Shown in pieces: positions 9,179-21,563 of a DNA stretch of 64,000 nt. The position numbers and the translations under genes were made by a program. The stretch covers positions 8,320 through 72,319 of the forward strand of contig DASCQF010000138.1 in assembly GCA_036012905.1 (NCBI GenBank), read 5' to 3'. Below the pieces are notes generated by a model. The model searched no databases. It saw only the letters and a list, made by a program, of their open reading frames with translations, and was not told the origin of the DNA. Position 1 is the first letter of the stretch. Every line of letters begins with the position of its first letter. This DNA is from NP936 sp002726085. GTDB lineage: Bacteria > Acidobacteriota > Vicinamibacteria > Vicinamibacterales > UBA8438.

Positions 9179-12100
9179 GCTTTGGACGCCGGCTGCCACC
9201 GACGGCCCGGCGTCACCCGGTAGCAGATCGACCGATCCGCCCGACAGCGCGCTGACCCGCGGACCCGGCAGGACGATGCCGGCAAGATTCAGTGGATCGG
9301 CGGCCGGGACCGACACCGGGTGGGCCAACGGCCCCTCCCGCCGAACGACCCGCAGCAGGTCCACCGCTTCCGGGCGGGCAAACTGCTCGCCAACGAATCC
9401 CGCGACGAATCGGCCGCCTCGGATCTCGCCTCGAGCCTCCATGCGCCGGAGCACCATCAGCAGCTCCCGCCACCGTGGCGCCAGCGTCTCGCGGGCGAGC
9501 AAATCGCGGAACACCACACCCCATCTGTCCAACAGCTGTTCCGCGAACCGGGCGACCGCGGCGTCGTGACGCGATGGTCCCCCGCCGTCGTCGACTGTCT
9601 CTTCGGCCGCCTGAGCAAGATCGATCTCTTCGAGCGGCGCCCATCGTCCGGCGGCATGCCGTGGCCGAGCGGCACGCCCGCGACCTTCGCCCCGACGACG
9701 CTTCGGGTCGACCAGGGCACGGAGATTGTCGAATCCGTCAGCCGTGACCAGCCCGGCCGCGACCAGCTCCCAGAGCCCGTCTTCAACCTCACTCGGTAGC
9801 CGACCGGTCGCCCGCACGATCCCGGCGAGAAAGGAGGCGCCGCGTGTCGTCAGGGCGTCGAGCACTTCCCGGGCCACGTGGGACAGCGCGGCGGCGTCAC
9901 GACCGATAACCGGCCGAGCGGCACATGCCAGCAACCACTCGGCATCTTCCCGGAGAAACAGCGTGACCGGCGCGACCCGCGTGGGCCGCACCCGCTTCGC
10001 CCGTGCGGCGACCGTCCCGGAAGGCTGGCCCTCCCCCACAGAGACCGCTGGCGTCGAACTCGGCGCCATCGAGGCGGGCGACTCGAACGCCGGATGTGGC
10101 GACAAGCGTCCCCACATGACCTCCCCGGAGAGACAGAGCCGGTCGAGCATCTCGGGTTCGTATCGCGACATCCGGCGAGCCAGCACGTCCCGCTCCAACC
10201 GAGCGCCGGAGATCTCATATCCCTGGAATTGCTTGAGAATCTGCAACAGCCCGTCCGTCCCATGCAGCGTCGTGCCCGGCGCCAGGTGCTGCCAGCGATA
10301 CAGGAACCGGACGAAGTCGGCCGACGACACCGGCTCGATCTCACGCCGGAGCTGACCCAGCGTCAGCCGGTGGATCCGCGCCAGCACCCGCCGGTTACAC
10401 CACTCGACTCCGACGACTTCTCCGCCCCCGGCGCCGGTGAACGTTCCGCGTAGCACCTGGCCTTCGCCCTCGAGCCGAGCCAGACCGGCATCGACCTGAC
10501 CACCCGGCAACGCGAGCCGTGCAGCCAGCGCCGCGGAGGTCTCCGGTCCGGTTGACTCCAGCCACCCGCGCAGCAGCTCCGTCACGGCTGCATCGCGCCC
10601 TTCCGGTCGAGGCTGGCCGATCTCGGGCAGCGGTGGCGCCACCGTGGCGCCCGGGTAAAGACACCGAACGAGCTCGAGATGCTCGGTCGGCACCCAGAGC
10701 CTCGTGTCGCCGACCACCAGCTCCCCTGCTCGGCGCTCGCCGACGAGCGTCCCGAACCAGACCGTCCATTCCGCAACCGGCGGCAGCGCCACGAGGGTCA
10801 GCAACGCATCGTGCAGCTCGTCGGCATCACGAACGACGGGCCAGGACTCGTCTGCCACGGTGGCGATCGCTTTCGCGTCGAGCGCCCCAATCTCGCCGAG
10901 GTCTGCCTGGTGCGTGCGTCGCAGCTGCACGGCTCGCGCCCGCCGCTCCTCGAGCGGCGCGTCGTCGAGAAAGGCGTATGGGTTGGCGTTGAGAATTTCG
11001 TGACAGAAGGGAGACGGTTCGGCGGTGTCTATTGCGTGAGTCCGGATCTCGCCCCGTTCGATCCCGGCGAGCACCGCCCGCAACCCGTCCAGGTCCATTG
11101 CCTCGTGTAGGCAGTCCCGGATCGTCTCGTTGACCAGCGGGTGATCCGGAATGCGGATGTCCCCCGTCAGGTTCTCCTGGCACGCCACCTGGTCCGGAAA
11201 GACCGACGCCAGCAGGTCGTCGGACCGCATCCGCTGAATCGGCGGCGGCACCTTGCGGCCGCCGGCAAACCGCAGCACGGCCAACGCGCGCGATGCGTTC
11301 CACCGCCAGCGGGCGCCGAACATCGGCGACGGCAGCATCGCCTGGGTCAGCACCGCAGCAACCGTCTCAACGGTGAGAAATTGAAAGATGGCCTCGAGCG
11401 GAAAACTGTGCTGCTCGGCGAGTGAAATCACGATGCCGTTGTCGGTCGCCGCCGCCTGCAGCTCGAAGTTGAACGAGCGGCAGAACCGTTTCCGTAGCGC
11501 AAGCCCCCATGCGCGGTTGACCCGCGCACCGAACGGCGCATGCACGATCAGCTGCATGCCGCCGGCTTCGTCAAAGAACCGCTCGGCGACCACACACCGT
11601 TCGGTCGGCAACGCGCCGAGCGCGGCCACACCGGCCCGCACGTAGGCGACAACCTGCTCGGCGCCCGCCAGGTCCAGACCGCACCCTTCGGTCAACACCT
11701 CCAGCGCCCGGGTCTCGCCGTCGATGGACGGCCCGGTCTCGGGGGCCGGCGACAGCGCTTCGGCGATCTCGTCCCGCAGACGCGACACCTCCTCGGACAG
11801 CTCGCTGGTCCGTCCGGGTGCCTCACCCCGCCAGAACGGCAGGGACGGCGCCGCACCACGGGCATCCTCGACACGCAACCGGCCCGACTCCACCCGCCGA
11901 ATCCGCCAGGAGGTCGTGCCGAGCAGAAAGATGTCACCCGACATGCTCTCGACCGCGAAGTCCTCGTCCACCGTTCCAACCGTCGTCTGATCCGGTTCGG
12001 CAACCACCAGATAGTTGGCGTTGTCGGGAATCGCGCCGCCGCCAGTAATGGCCGCCAACCGCGCGCCACGGCGCCCGCGAAGTGTGCCATTCACCCGATC

Positions 12101-13564
12101 GTGGTGCAGATAGGCGCCGCGCCGCCCGCGCGACGTCGTGATGCCGTCGGCCAGCATGTCTACGACCGCGTCGAAAGCGGCGCGCGGCAGCGTCGCATAC
12201 GGAGCGGCGCGTCGAACCAGGTCGAAGAGATCGTCAACGCGCCAGGTCTCGCAGGCGCACGCCGCAACCAGCTGCTGGGCCAGCACGTCGACCGGCCAGA
12301 CTGGAATCGCCAGCCGATCGAGGCGACCTTTCCGGATCGCCCGCACCAGCGCGGCGCACTCGACCAGCTCGTCTCGTGTCGTCGCAAAGAGGCGACCGGT
12401 GGGCACATGGGGGTCGTCGGGTGTGTCGACCTGGTGGCCCGACCGACCGACCCGCTGCAGAGTCACAGCAATCGACCGGGGCGATCCGATTTGACACACC
12501 AGGTCCACCGTGCCGATGTCGATGCCAAGCTCCAGTGACGCGGTGGCGACCACCGCCCGCAGCCGGCCCGCCTTGAGCTGGGACTCCGCGGTCTGGCGTA
12601 GGCGCCGCGACAAACTGCCGTGATGGGCCAACACCGCCTCATCACCCAAGCGCTCCGCCAAATGGTGCGCCACCCGCTCGCACAACCGCCGGGTGTTGAC
12701 GAAGACCAGGGTCGTGCGATGCGCCAGGACCAGCTCGGAGAGCCGGTCGTAGATCTCCACCCACATCTCGTTGGACGCGACGACACCCAGTTCGTCTCTC
12801 GGCACCTCGACGGCGAGATCGAGCTGACGCCGATGGCCCGAGTCGATCACCGCAATAGTCGGCTTCAGGCTTCGGGCTTCGGGCTTCAGCGGCTCCTCGG
12901 TCCCGCTGCCATGCAGGAAACTCGCAACGTCCTCGATCGGACGGACGGTGGCCGACAGCCCGATACGCTGCGGCCGAGCGCCACCCGCGGTCAACACCAG
13001 GTCCTCGAGTCGCGCCAAGGTCAGCGCCAGATGCGATCCTCGCTTGTCGTCCACAAGCGCGTGGATCTCGTCGACGATTACCGTGCTGGTCCGTCGAAGC
13101 GCCTCGCGTCCCCGTTCGGCAGTCAGCAGGATGAACAGCGATTCCGGTGTGGTGACCAGGATGTGCGGCGGCCGTCGTATCATCCGCTCGCGCTCCCAGG
13201 CAGAGGTATCGCCGGTGCGAACCGCCGTGCGAACCCCGGGATTGGGCAACCCCTGGGAGGCCGCCATCGTCTCGATTTCAGCCAGCGGCGTCTCCAGGTT
13301 CTTGCCAATGTCGTTGCTCAGCGCCTTGAGCGGCGACACGTACACGACGTCGATTCGATCGTCGAGACGCCCCTCCAGCCCGACTGCCACCAACCGGTCC
13401 AGACAGATGAGAAACGCCGCAAGGGTCTTGCCGGACCCGGTGGGCGCCGACACAAGGACATCTCGCCCGGCCCGGATCCTCGGCCACGCCTCACGCTGCG
13501 GCGGGGTGGCTGCGGCGAACCGCCCACGAAACCACTCAGCGATCAGCGGATGAAAATCCTGCAT
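9173..13564 (-). CDS. lhr: Lhr-family superfamily 2 DNA helicase
   Basis: 1463 residues, the usual size of a full-length bacterial Lhr. Walker A is PTGSGKT (residues 41-47), DEIH box 165-168, and motif III is the SAT of IGLSATVRP. The RecA2 domain shows TTLVFVNTRRLCERVAHHL and QRVGRSGHQ, followed by the winged-helix and Lhr-core beta-barrel (SGDIFLLGTTSWRIRRVE) and the long Lhr-C region (DPLNLAG near the end). Lhr is a 3'-5' DNA helicase linked to DNA repair. Oddly, residues around 225-235 (EPLKPEARSLKPT) are encoded by a GCCYGAA heptamer repeat at 12861-12891, inserted at the end of the first helicase domain. The start ATG at 13564 sits 10 residues before ...EWFRGRF. Confidence 0.95.
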   Translation of the reverse strand: MQDFHPLIAEWFRGRFAAATPPQREAWPRIRAGRDVLVSAPTGSGKTLAAFLICLDRLVAVGLEGRLDDRIDVVYVSPLKALSNDIGKNLETPLAEIETMAASQGLPNPGVRTAVRTGDTSAWERERMIRRPPHILVTTPESLFILLTAERGREALRRTSTVIVDEIHALVDDKRGSHLALTLARLEDLVLTAGGARPQRIGLSATVRPIEDVASFLHGSGTEEPLKPEARSLKPTIAVIDSGHRRQLDLAVEVPRDELGVVASNEMWVEIYDRLSELVLAHRTTLVFVNTRRLCERVAHHLAERLGDEAVLAHHGSLSRRLRQTAESQLKAGRLRAVVATASLELGIDIGTVDLVCQIGSPRSIAVTLQRVGRSGHQVDTPDDPHVPTGRLFATTRDELVECAALVRAIRKGRLDRLAIPVWPVDVLAQQLVAACACETWRVDDLFDLVRRAAPYATLPRAAFDAVVDMLADGITTSRGRRGAYLHHDRVNGTLRGRRGARLAAITGGGAIPDNANYLVVAEPDQTTVGTVDEDFAVESMSGDIFLLGTTSWRIRRVESGRLRVEDARGAAPSLPFWRGEAPGRTSELSEEVSRLRDEIAEALSPAPETGPSIDGETRALEVLTEGCGLDLAGAEQVVAYVRAGVAALGALPTERCVVAERFFDEAGGMQLIVHAPFGARVNRAWGLALRKRFCRSFNFELQAAATDNGIVISLAEQHSFPLEAIFQFLTVETVAAVLTQAMLPSPMFGARWRWNASRALAVLRFAGGRKVPPPIQRMRSDDLLASVFPDQVACQENLTGDIRIPDHPLVNETIRDCLHEAMDLDGLRAVLAGIERGEIRTHAIDTAEPSPFCHEILNANPYAFLDDAPLEERRARAVQLRRTHQADLGEIGALDAKAIATVADESWPVVRDADELHDALLTLVALPPVAEWTVWFGTLVGERRAGELVVGDTRLWVPTEHLELVRCLYPGATVAPPLPEIGQPRPEGRDAAVTELLRGWLESTGPETSAALAARLALPGGQVDAGLARLEGEGQVLRGTFTGAGGGEVVGVEWCNRRVLARIHRLTLGQLRREIEPVSSADFVRFLYRWQHLAPGTTLHGTDGLLQILKQFQGYEISGARLERDVLARRMSRYEPEMLDRLCLSGEVMWGRLSPHPAFESPASMAPSSTPAVSVGEGQPSGTVAARAKRVRPTRVAPVTLFLREDAEWLLACAARPVIGRDAAALSHVAREVLDALTTRGASFLAGIVRATGRLPSEVEDGLWELVAAGLVTADGFDNLRALVDPKRRRGEGRGRAARPRHAAGRWAPLEEIDLAQAAEETVDDGGGPSRHDAAVARFAEQLLDRWGVVFRDLLARETLAPRWRELLMVLRRMEARGEIRGGRFVAGFVGEQFARPEAVDLLRVVRREGPLAHPVSVPAADPLNLAGIVLPGPRVSALSGGSVDLLPGDAGPSVAAGVQSA
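12861..12891. repeat. GCCYGAA heptamer repeat inside the Lhr coding sequence
   Basis: Minus-strand reading gives successive GCTGAA, GCCCGAA, GCCCGAA, GCCTGAA, GCC units, about four in all. It is translated in frame as the Lys/Pro/Glu-rich segment LKPEARSLKP and leaves the helicase frame open. Confidence 0.75.
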
Positions 13565-13590
13565 CTGAGTGACGAGGGGTTGAATAGTGG

Positions 13591-16500
13591 TTACGCGCGT
13601 TCCCTGGAGCCAGATTCGTGGCGCCGTCCGGACCGCCGCCGGCGGGGAGCCCGTTCGCCCCGGGGAGCAGGTGGGCGGTCGGAGGCTTCTGGGGGGTGTT
13701 GCTGGAAAAATCGGTCGCAGGCTGTGCGGAATCGGTCCGACAGCTGGCGACCGGTCTCACCAGGCACCACGCCAAGCGCGCGGCGCTGTATCTGCGCCCG
13801 CTTGACTTCGTCCGTGTCTTCGCGTCGCTTCGCCTCCGTGTCCACGCGCGCACCCATCGTGTTGCTCGCCAACGCGTCGCGGAGCTGCGCCGCGAGAATC
13901 TCGGCCGGTGAGTGGCCGCCGGCCGTCGACGACGGGGCATCCTCGAGTAATCCTTCGACACGCTCGCACAACCGTTCCAGCGCGACCCGGTTGCGCTCCG
14001 GGTCGAGGTCCGACCCGCTGAACGCCTCCGGATACCGCTCGACCACGCCTGAGAGCGCCGTCTGGAACCGGGCCGTCAAGCTGCGCTCCTGCTGGCGGGG
14101 CACAGGTGGCAGCTGACGCCACTCGGCTCTGGCAGCCGAGACCGTCTCGGCGATCTTGTCCGGCAGCTCGGTCCCGGCGTCGCCATGCTCTGGCGTCTCC
14201 GACGTCGCCGTGGTCTTGGGCAACAGCGCTTCGAGACGCTCACAAACCGAGGCCCGCGCCGTGATCTTGTCGGCGAACTCGGCATCACTCGCCTCCTGTG
14301 CACGCGAGTAGACTCCGTCGCATGCCGCACGGAAGCGGCGCCACAACGCGTCGGACCGGGTACGCCGAACCGGTCCTACCGTTTTCCATTCCACCTGCAG
14401 CTGCTTGACGGTCTCCTTCGCGGTTCCGAGATCACTCTCACCTTTGAGCGCCTCGGCCTTCTCGCACAATGCCACTTTCAGCTTTGCGTTCTTCGCCCAT
14501 ACTTGTTTGCGCTCGGCGAGATCGTCGCGTCGCCGGTGAAAAAACCGGCCACACGCAGAGCGAAACCGGTTCCACGCTGCGTGCTCCTGCTTGCGGGTCG
14601 CCGCCCCGACCTGCTTCCATAGCGCCTGCAGCTCGGTAATCCGCTGCGCCGTCTTGATCCAGTCGGTCGACTCGGCGAGCCGCTCGGCCTCCTCGCACAG
14701 CGCAACCTTCCGCGCGAAATGCTCTTCGCGTAGGGCGTCCTGCTTGGCCAGGTAGGCCTCGGCCCTCGGACGTATCGCGTCATGGGCCGTCTTGAAGCGC
14801 TGCCAGAGCTCCTTCCCCTCGCCACGCGGCACATCGCTGGCCTGTCGCCAGGCCGCCATGACCTGCCGGAACTCCTGCGCCACGAGGACTTCGTCGTCGA
14901 CCGCTCGGAGCGCTTCGAGCCGCTGACAGAGCTTGGCCTGGACTCCGCTGTTCGCCCACTGCTTCCATTCGGCCAGGCCGCGCAGCTCGCGAACCCGACC
15001 CGCCAAGACCGTCTGCGCCTCACGTAGACGCTTCGTGAGCCCGTCACGATCCTCCCGGGTCGGCAACCGCCCCAAGTTGCCCGGCAGTGACCGCGCCAAA
15101 CGCAGCCAGCGCTCGGCGTCGTTGAGCTCGAGATTCTCGTCGACCAGCGCCTGCTCGAGCTCATCGCATCGCCGCTGCTGCTTGGCGAGATTCGCCCGCT
15201 CGCGCCGCTTGCGTTCCTCGCCGGCCTCAGCCAGGCGCTTGACCCGGTGGGCTTCGGCCGCCTCGACACGTGGCCCGAGCTCGCCCACTTCGTCCGGCGT
15301 CGACACCCGAATCAGTCCTGTCCACTCGGCGTGCGTACCGGTCCAGCGCTTCTTCAGATCGTCGACTTCGTCCGTCTGGCTGATTGTCTCGAGCGCACTG
15401 GCCAGTTCGGCGAGACGCGCGATGCGATCGGCGGCGGAGCTCTGCCGCTGGACCTGCGCCTCGACGCGCCCCACAAGCTCCTCGAAGCGTTGAACAATGC
15501 TGGCTCCGGGGCTTGGTGCGGGCGCCTCGCCCTCGACTTCCCCGCGTTCGGCATCCGGCACCGCTGGCAGCACCCTCCACTCGGCGCGGGCTCTCGCGAC
15601 CTCCGCCGTCCGGACTGTCGCGTCGCATGACTCGTCGGCGACCACCGCGGCCAGGCGCTCGCACAGCGCGGTCCGCGCGGCGAGCACCTCGCTGCGTGTC
15701 CTGCGGAGGCGATCGGCCTCGCTCCGTGCCAGCTCCAGACGGTCCAGCTGCTCCCGGACCCGCTTGACGGCGCCGGCCCACCGCTTGGTCACAGCGGCGG
15801 TCAGGTCGGTCTGTTTCTCTTGCCCAACCCCTGCGCTGTCGCCAGCAGGCGCGGGGGCCACAGTCTCTGTCCCGACGAACGACGACCATTCCCGTTCCGC
15901 TTCGGCCAATTCGTCGCTCAGCAGATCCACATCGTCGATGCTCACCAGCGCCTCGACGCTCTCACAGAGCCGCTCTGGTCGCTGGTGCAGCTCCTCGGGC
16001 GAGGGCGGCGTTGGTTTCCCATCGAGCGCGGTCAGCGCCGTCTTGGCCCTACGCGCCACCGGCTTGGAGCGGGCCCGCACGGCCATGGTCTCCAACAGGT
16101 CGCGATTCTCCGTCCCGCCGACGGCGAGACGCTCGAAGGCAGCCAGTGCCACATCCTTGTGATCGCTCTTCACGGCAACAGCCAGCAGCTCGTCTTGGTC
16201 GTCCAGCCGCTCGAGCGCCAAGCGACGCGTAAGCGCGTGCGTGGCCCGGCGGGCCACCACGCTGATCACTTTCTGGGTGTCGAGCCGCTCGAGCGCCGAG
16301 ACGCTGACGGCCTCGAGCCCGGCCACGCGCGCCACTTCGCCGAGATCGCGCGCCTCGGACAGACCGGCCAGTGCGACCGTGGCGCGCTCGAGGTTGGTGT
16401 CGTCGACAGCCATCGCGCGCAGCATCGCGGCCGCTTCAGCTCGCACGTCGTCCACCTGGTCGGTCCGGAGAATCCTTCCCAGCGTCGCCGGATCGGACAG

Positions 16501-16665
16501 CCGGACCACGGCGGCCGAGCGCACACCGGGGTCGGCATCCTCTGAGGCGATCGCCGCCAACAGCTCCTGGGCATCGTCCTCGAGATCGTCCACCGCGGAC
16601 GCCCGGACCGACGGGTCCTCATGTTGCCATTCCGGCTGCCCGCGAAATCGGTCGAACACGCTCAT
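13591..16665 (-). CDS. DUF349-repeat protein with N-terminal HEAT-like region
   Basis: 1024 residues, highly charged and mostly helical. Residues ~1-240 are short HEAT-like helical repeats (VRASAVDDLEDDAQELL, VRSAAVVRLSDPATL). The remainder contains several DUF349 units, recognised by 'WK.VG...R...ALW.RFRAACD.F..R' blocks such as LWKQVGAATRKQEHAAWNRF and WKTVGPVRRTRSDALWRRF. The molecular function of DUF349 proteins is not known; long coiled-coil-like architecture suggests scaffolding. The C-terminus is a basic tail (RRRRSGRRHESGSRERA). It lies 26 bp upstream (in map order) of lhr on the same strand, so it could be co-transcribed with it. Confidence 0.85.
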   Translation of the reverse strand: MSVFDRFRGQPEWQHEDPSVRASAVDDLEDDAQELLAAIASEDADPGVRSAAVVRLSDPATLGRILRTDQVDDVRAEAAAMLRAMAVDDTNLERATVALAGLSEARDLGEVARVAGLEAVSVSALERLDTQKVISVVARRATHALTRRLALERLDDQDELLAVAVKSDHKDVALAAFERLAVGGTENRDLLETMAVRARSKPVARRAKTALTALDGKPTPPSPEELHQRPERLCESVEALVSIDDVDLLSDELAEAEREWSSFVGTETVAPAPAGDSAGVGQEKQTDLTAAVTKRWAGAVKRVREQLDRLELARSEADRLRRTRSEVLAARTALCERLAAVVADESCDATVRTAEVARARAEWRVLPAVPDAERGEVEGEAPAPSPGASIVQRFEELVGRVEAQVQRQSSAADRIARLAELASALETISQTDEVDDLKKRWTGTHAEWTGLIRVSTPDEVGELGPRVEAAEAHRVKRLAEAGEERKRRERANLAKQQRRCDELEQALVDENLELNDAERWLRLARSLPGNLGRLPTREDRDGLTKRLREAQTVLAGRVRELRGLAEWKQWANSGVQAKLCQRLEALRAVDDEVLVAQEFRQVMAAWRQASDVPRGEGKELWQRFKTAHDAIRPRAEAYLAKQDALREEHFARKVALCEEAERLAESTDWIKTAQRITELQALWKQVGAATRKQEHAAWNRFRSACGRFFHRRRDDLAERKQVWAKNAKLKVALCEKAEALKGESDLGTAKETVKQLQVEWKTVGPVRRTRSDALWRRFRAACDGVYSRAQEASDAEFADKITARASVCERLEALLPKTTATSETPEHGDAGTELPDKIAETVSAARAEWRQLPPVPRQQERSLTARFQTALSGVVERYPEAFSGSDLDPERNRVALERLCERVEGLLEDAPSSTAGGHSPAEILAAQLRDALASNTMGARVDTEAKRREDTDEVKRAQIQRRALGVVPGETGRQLSDRFRTACDRFFQQHPPEASDRPPAPRGERAPRRRRSGRRHESGSRERA

Positions 16666-16899
16666 GTGATTGGTTTCACCAGATCCGGCTGTGTACGGCG
16701 CCGCCGAGTGGATACTGGACAGCCAGACCGCAAATTATGCATACTCGGGGCCTAGGCTGGCGAACGAGCCCTTGCTCAGAAAAAGCGTGGGCACGGCTCC
16801 GCGATGCTGACCGGGAATGCGTGGTTCTCCGATTGTTTGGATCAAAGATACCAAATTTTGAACAAGCGATGTGTGATCGCTGGATGGAGGAACCCCGCC
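16666..16899. other. Divergent intergenic region
   Basis: 234 bp between the DUF349 gene (minus) and the first cyclophilin (plus). No gene is seen. It holds the only clearly AT-enriched patch nearby (about 16833-16868, including TTTGGATCAAAG and ACCAAATTTTGAAC), where the promoter of the cyclophilin pair is likely to lie; no confident -35/-10 pair could be assigned. Confidence 0.4.
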
Positions 16900-17484
16900 A
16901 TGTCGGTTCGTAAACTGGTCATCCTCGTTACGTGCTGCCTCACCATGGCCGCGACCAGCGAGGATGCCGCCGCCCAGAGCAGCACCAACCCGGTCGTCGC
17001 GATCGAGACCAGCCTGGGAACCATCACCGCGGAGCTCGACCGAGCCAACGCGCCGCTTTCGGTCGAGAACTTCCTGCAGTATATCGAGAGCGGACATTAC
17101 AACGGCACCATCTTCCATCGTGTCATCAAGGGTTTCATGGTCCAGGGTGGGGGCCGGACGGCCGACTTGACGGAAAAGCCGACGCGCCCCCCCATCAAGA
17201 ACGAAGCGAGAAACGGGCTGACCAACGATCGCGGGACCCTGGCGATGGCTCGGACCCCCGTCGTCGACAGTGCGACCGCCCAGTTTTTCATCAACACCGT
17301 CGACAACAATGGGCTCAACAACAGCGGAATCACACCCGATGCCTACGGATACGCGGTGTTTGGCCGCGTCACCGCCGGCTTGGACGTCGTCGACCAGATC
17401 GAGGGAGTCGCAACCGGCACCCGTGGGCCACATCAGAACGTGCCAGACACGGCGGTCGAAATCCGCTCGATTACCGTGCAGTAG
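16900..17484 (+). CDS. Exported cyclophilin-type peptidyl-prolyl isomerase 1
   Basis: 194 residues from the ATG at 16900, which has TGGAGG 9 bases upstream; the longer open frame to 16804 has no such site. Signal peptide ~1-26 (ends DAAAQ). The cyclophilin core shows NFLQYIESGHYNGTIFHRVI, FMVQGGGRT, AMART, AQFFINTVDN and YAVFGRVTAGLDVVD, matching the PpiB/PpiA active-site layout (FHR, QFFI). It should fold proteins in the periplasm. It is followed 79 bp later by a paralogue in the same orientation. Confidence 0.9.
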   Translation: MSVRKLVILVTCCLTMAATSEDAAAQSSTNPVVAIETSLGTITAELDRANAPLSVENFLQYIESGHYNGTIFHRVIKGFMVQGGGRTADLTEKPTRPPIKNEARNGLTNDRGTLAMARTPVVDSATAQFFINTVDNNGLNNSGITPDAYGYAVFGRVTAGLDVVDQIEGVATGTRGPHQNVPDTAVEIRSITVQ

Positions 17485-17563
17485 TGAGCCCGCATCACAT
17501 CCCTTGCATAGATTAGCAGCACGCCGCACGACTGGGTGTGGCGAACATGGAAAGGAACACGTT

Positions 17564-18175
17564 GTGTCTCTACGCACACTGACAGTATTGCTGATGTGGA
17601 CGCTGGTTGGCGTCTTTACCACCCCGGTCTTGGCGCAGGACGCCCCGCCCAATCCCAGGGTGCTCGTGGAGACGAGCGAAGGCGACTTCGAAATGGAGTT
17701 GTTCAAGGACAAGGTGCCAGCGACCGTCGTCAATTTCCTGATGTATGTGCAGGCGGGCTACTACGACGGAACCATCTTTCACCGCGTGATCCGCGACGTG
17801 ATCATACAGGGTGGGGGCTACGTTGCGGAGGGGGACGACGCGATCAACCCGAGGATCGATGGGCTACGCGGACAGATATTGAACGAGGCCTCCAACAGCC
17901 TGCAGAACAGTCGAGGCACGGTGGCGATGGCCCGCCTCACAGATCCGAACAGCGCACGCGCGCAATTCTTCATCAACCTCGACAACAACTCCATGTTCAA
18001 CCACAAGAACAGCACCCCGGATGGGTTCGGGTATGCGGTGTTCGGCCGCGTCACCGAAGGCATGAACGTGGTTCGTGAGATCGGACGGACCCGCACCACG
18101 AACAAGAGCAACCAGCGCGACGTGCCCCGCGATACGATCGTCATCCGGTCAATCAGCCAGACCGAAGCGAACTGA
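17564..18175 (+). CDS. Exported cyclophilin-type peptidyl-prolyl isomerase 2
   Basis: 203 residues from a GTG at 17564 preceded by AAAGGA at 7 bases. Signal peptide ~1-23 (ends PVLAQ). Active-site signature YDGTIFHRVIRDVIIQGGGY, AMARLTD, AQFFINLDNN, YAVFGRVTEGMNVV. It resembles the previous gene closely in order and length, so the pair probably arose by tandem duplication. A longer open frame upstream belongs to the previous gene's other frame. Confidence 0.9.
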   Translation: MSLRTLTVLLMWTLVGVFTTPVLAQDAPPNPRVLVETSEGDFEMELFKDKVPATVVNFLMYVQAGYYDGTIFHRVIRDVIIQGGGYVAEGDDAINPRIDGLRGQILNEASNSLQNSRGTVAMARLTDPNSARAQFFINLDNNSMFNHKNSTPDGFGYAVFGRVTEGMNVVREIGRTRTTNKSNQRDVPRDTIVIRSISQTEAN

Positions 18176-18192
18176 GACGGTTCTCTCGAGGA

Positions 18193-18228
18193 AGTCAGGG
18201 CACCCAGATGTCCCCCTGGACCCTGACT
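18193..18228 (+). terminator. Stem-loop after the cyclophilin pair
   Basis: AGTCAGGG (18193-18200) pairs with CCCTGACT (18221-18228), with an inner CCAG/CTGG pair. It follows the second cyclophilin stop by 17 bases. Only a weak T-run follows, so intrinsic termination is plausible but not certain. A second perfect 8-bp hairpin (CGGGCGGG/CCCGCCCG) lies at 18271-18288, ten bases before the next start codon. Confidence 0.5.
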
Positions 18229-18297
18229 CGTTCCCGGTTTCACGACCCAGTGGGAGTATGATGGCGCCGGCGGGCGGGGTCCCGCCCGGCCGCTCCC

Positions 18298-21101
<2,804 letters not shown>

Positions 21102-21105
<4 letters not shown>

Positions 21106-21494
21106 CTGCCGCTCAGCGCATCGTTCTCAGTTTGGGTATGCTCATCTTCAGCCTTATGGGACTGATGCCGCCCTGGGTGCACGTAAGAGACGGCGACCCG
21201 TCGGCGCGCGTGCCGGCCGGCTATGCCTTCATCACCATCGGCGCGCCAATTCGACCCGCCGAGCCTGATGGTCAAGACGACACGCGTCGGCGCGGCCGGT
21301 TCAGACGCACCTACCGAGGCGCCCCACTCCAGTCATGGTCGTCCGAGATCGATGCCCCACGCCTGTCACTTCAATGGGGCACGGTGACAGTGGCGACCGG
21401 AGGTGTGATCTGGCTGCTAGGCTCCACGCGTCGCCGGCGTCGCGGCGACCGACCCGATGCGGCCCGGACTCACGGCCCATCACATCCCCGATAG
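21102..21494 (+). CDS. Small membrane protein of unknown function
   Basis: 130 residues; not recognised. A helix at ~5-24 and a second at ~92-107 (VTVATGGVIWLLG) flank a polar middle, and the tail is Arg-rich. It starts within the stop of the acyltransferase fusion (4-base overlap), so it is probably translated with it and may be a membrane partner. Confidence 0.6.
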
Positions 21495-21533
21495 TCACTC
21501 GCCACCGGGTCCCTGGGCATTTGTTGTTCCGCA

Positions 21534-21554
21534 GGTCTGAAGACCCGCGGCTAC
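21534..21554. repeat. GCTAC-type hairpin repeat, copy 2
   Basis: GGTCTGAAGACC stem-loop followed by CGCGGCTAC; pairs with the copy at 7230-7250. The stem sequence differs but remains complementary. It lies between two convergent genes (small membrane protein and alcohol dehydrogenase). Confidence 0.6.
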
Positions 21555-21563
21555 GGCATCTTT

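Noticed and set aside
7688..9223. 511-codon plus-strand frame opposite the M28 peptidase
   Set aside because: Antisense shadow; the minus strand shows the full M28 zinc site and PDZ domain.
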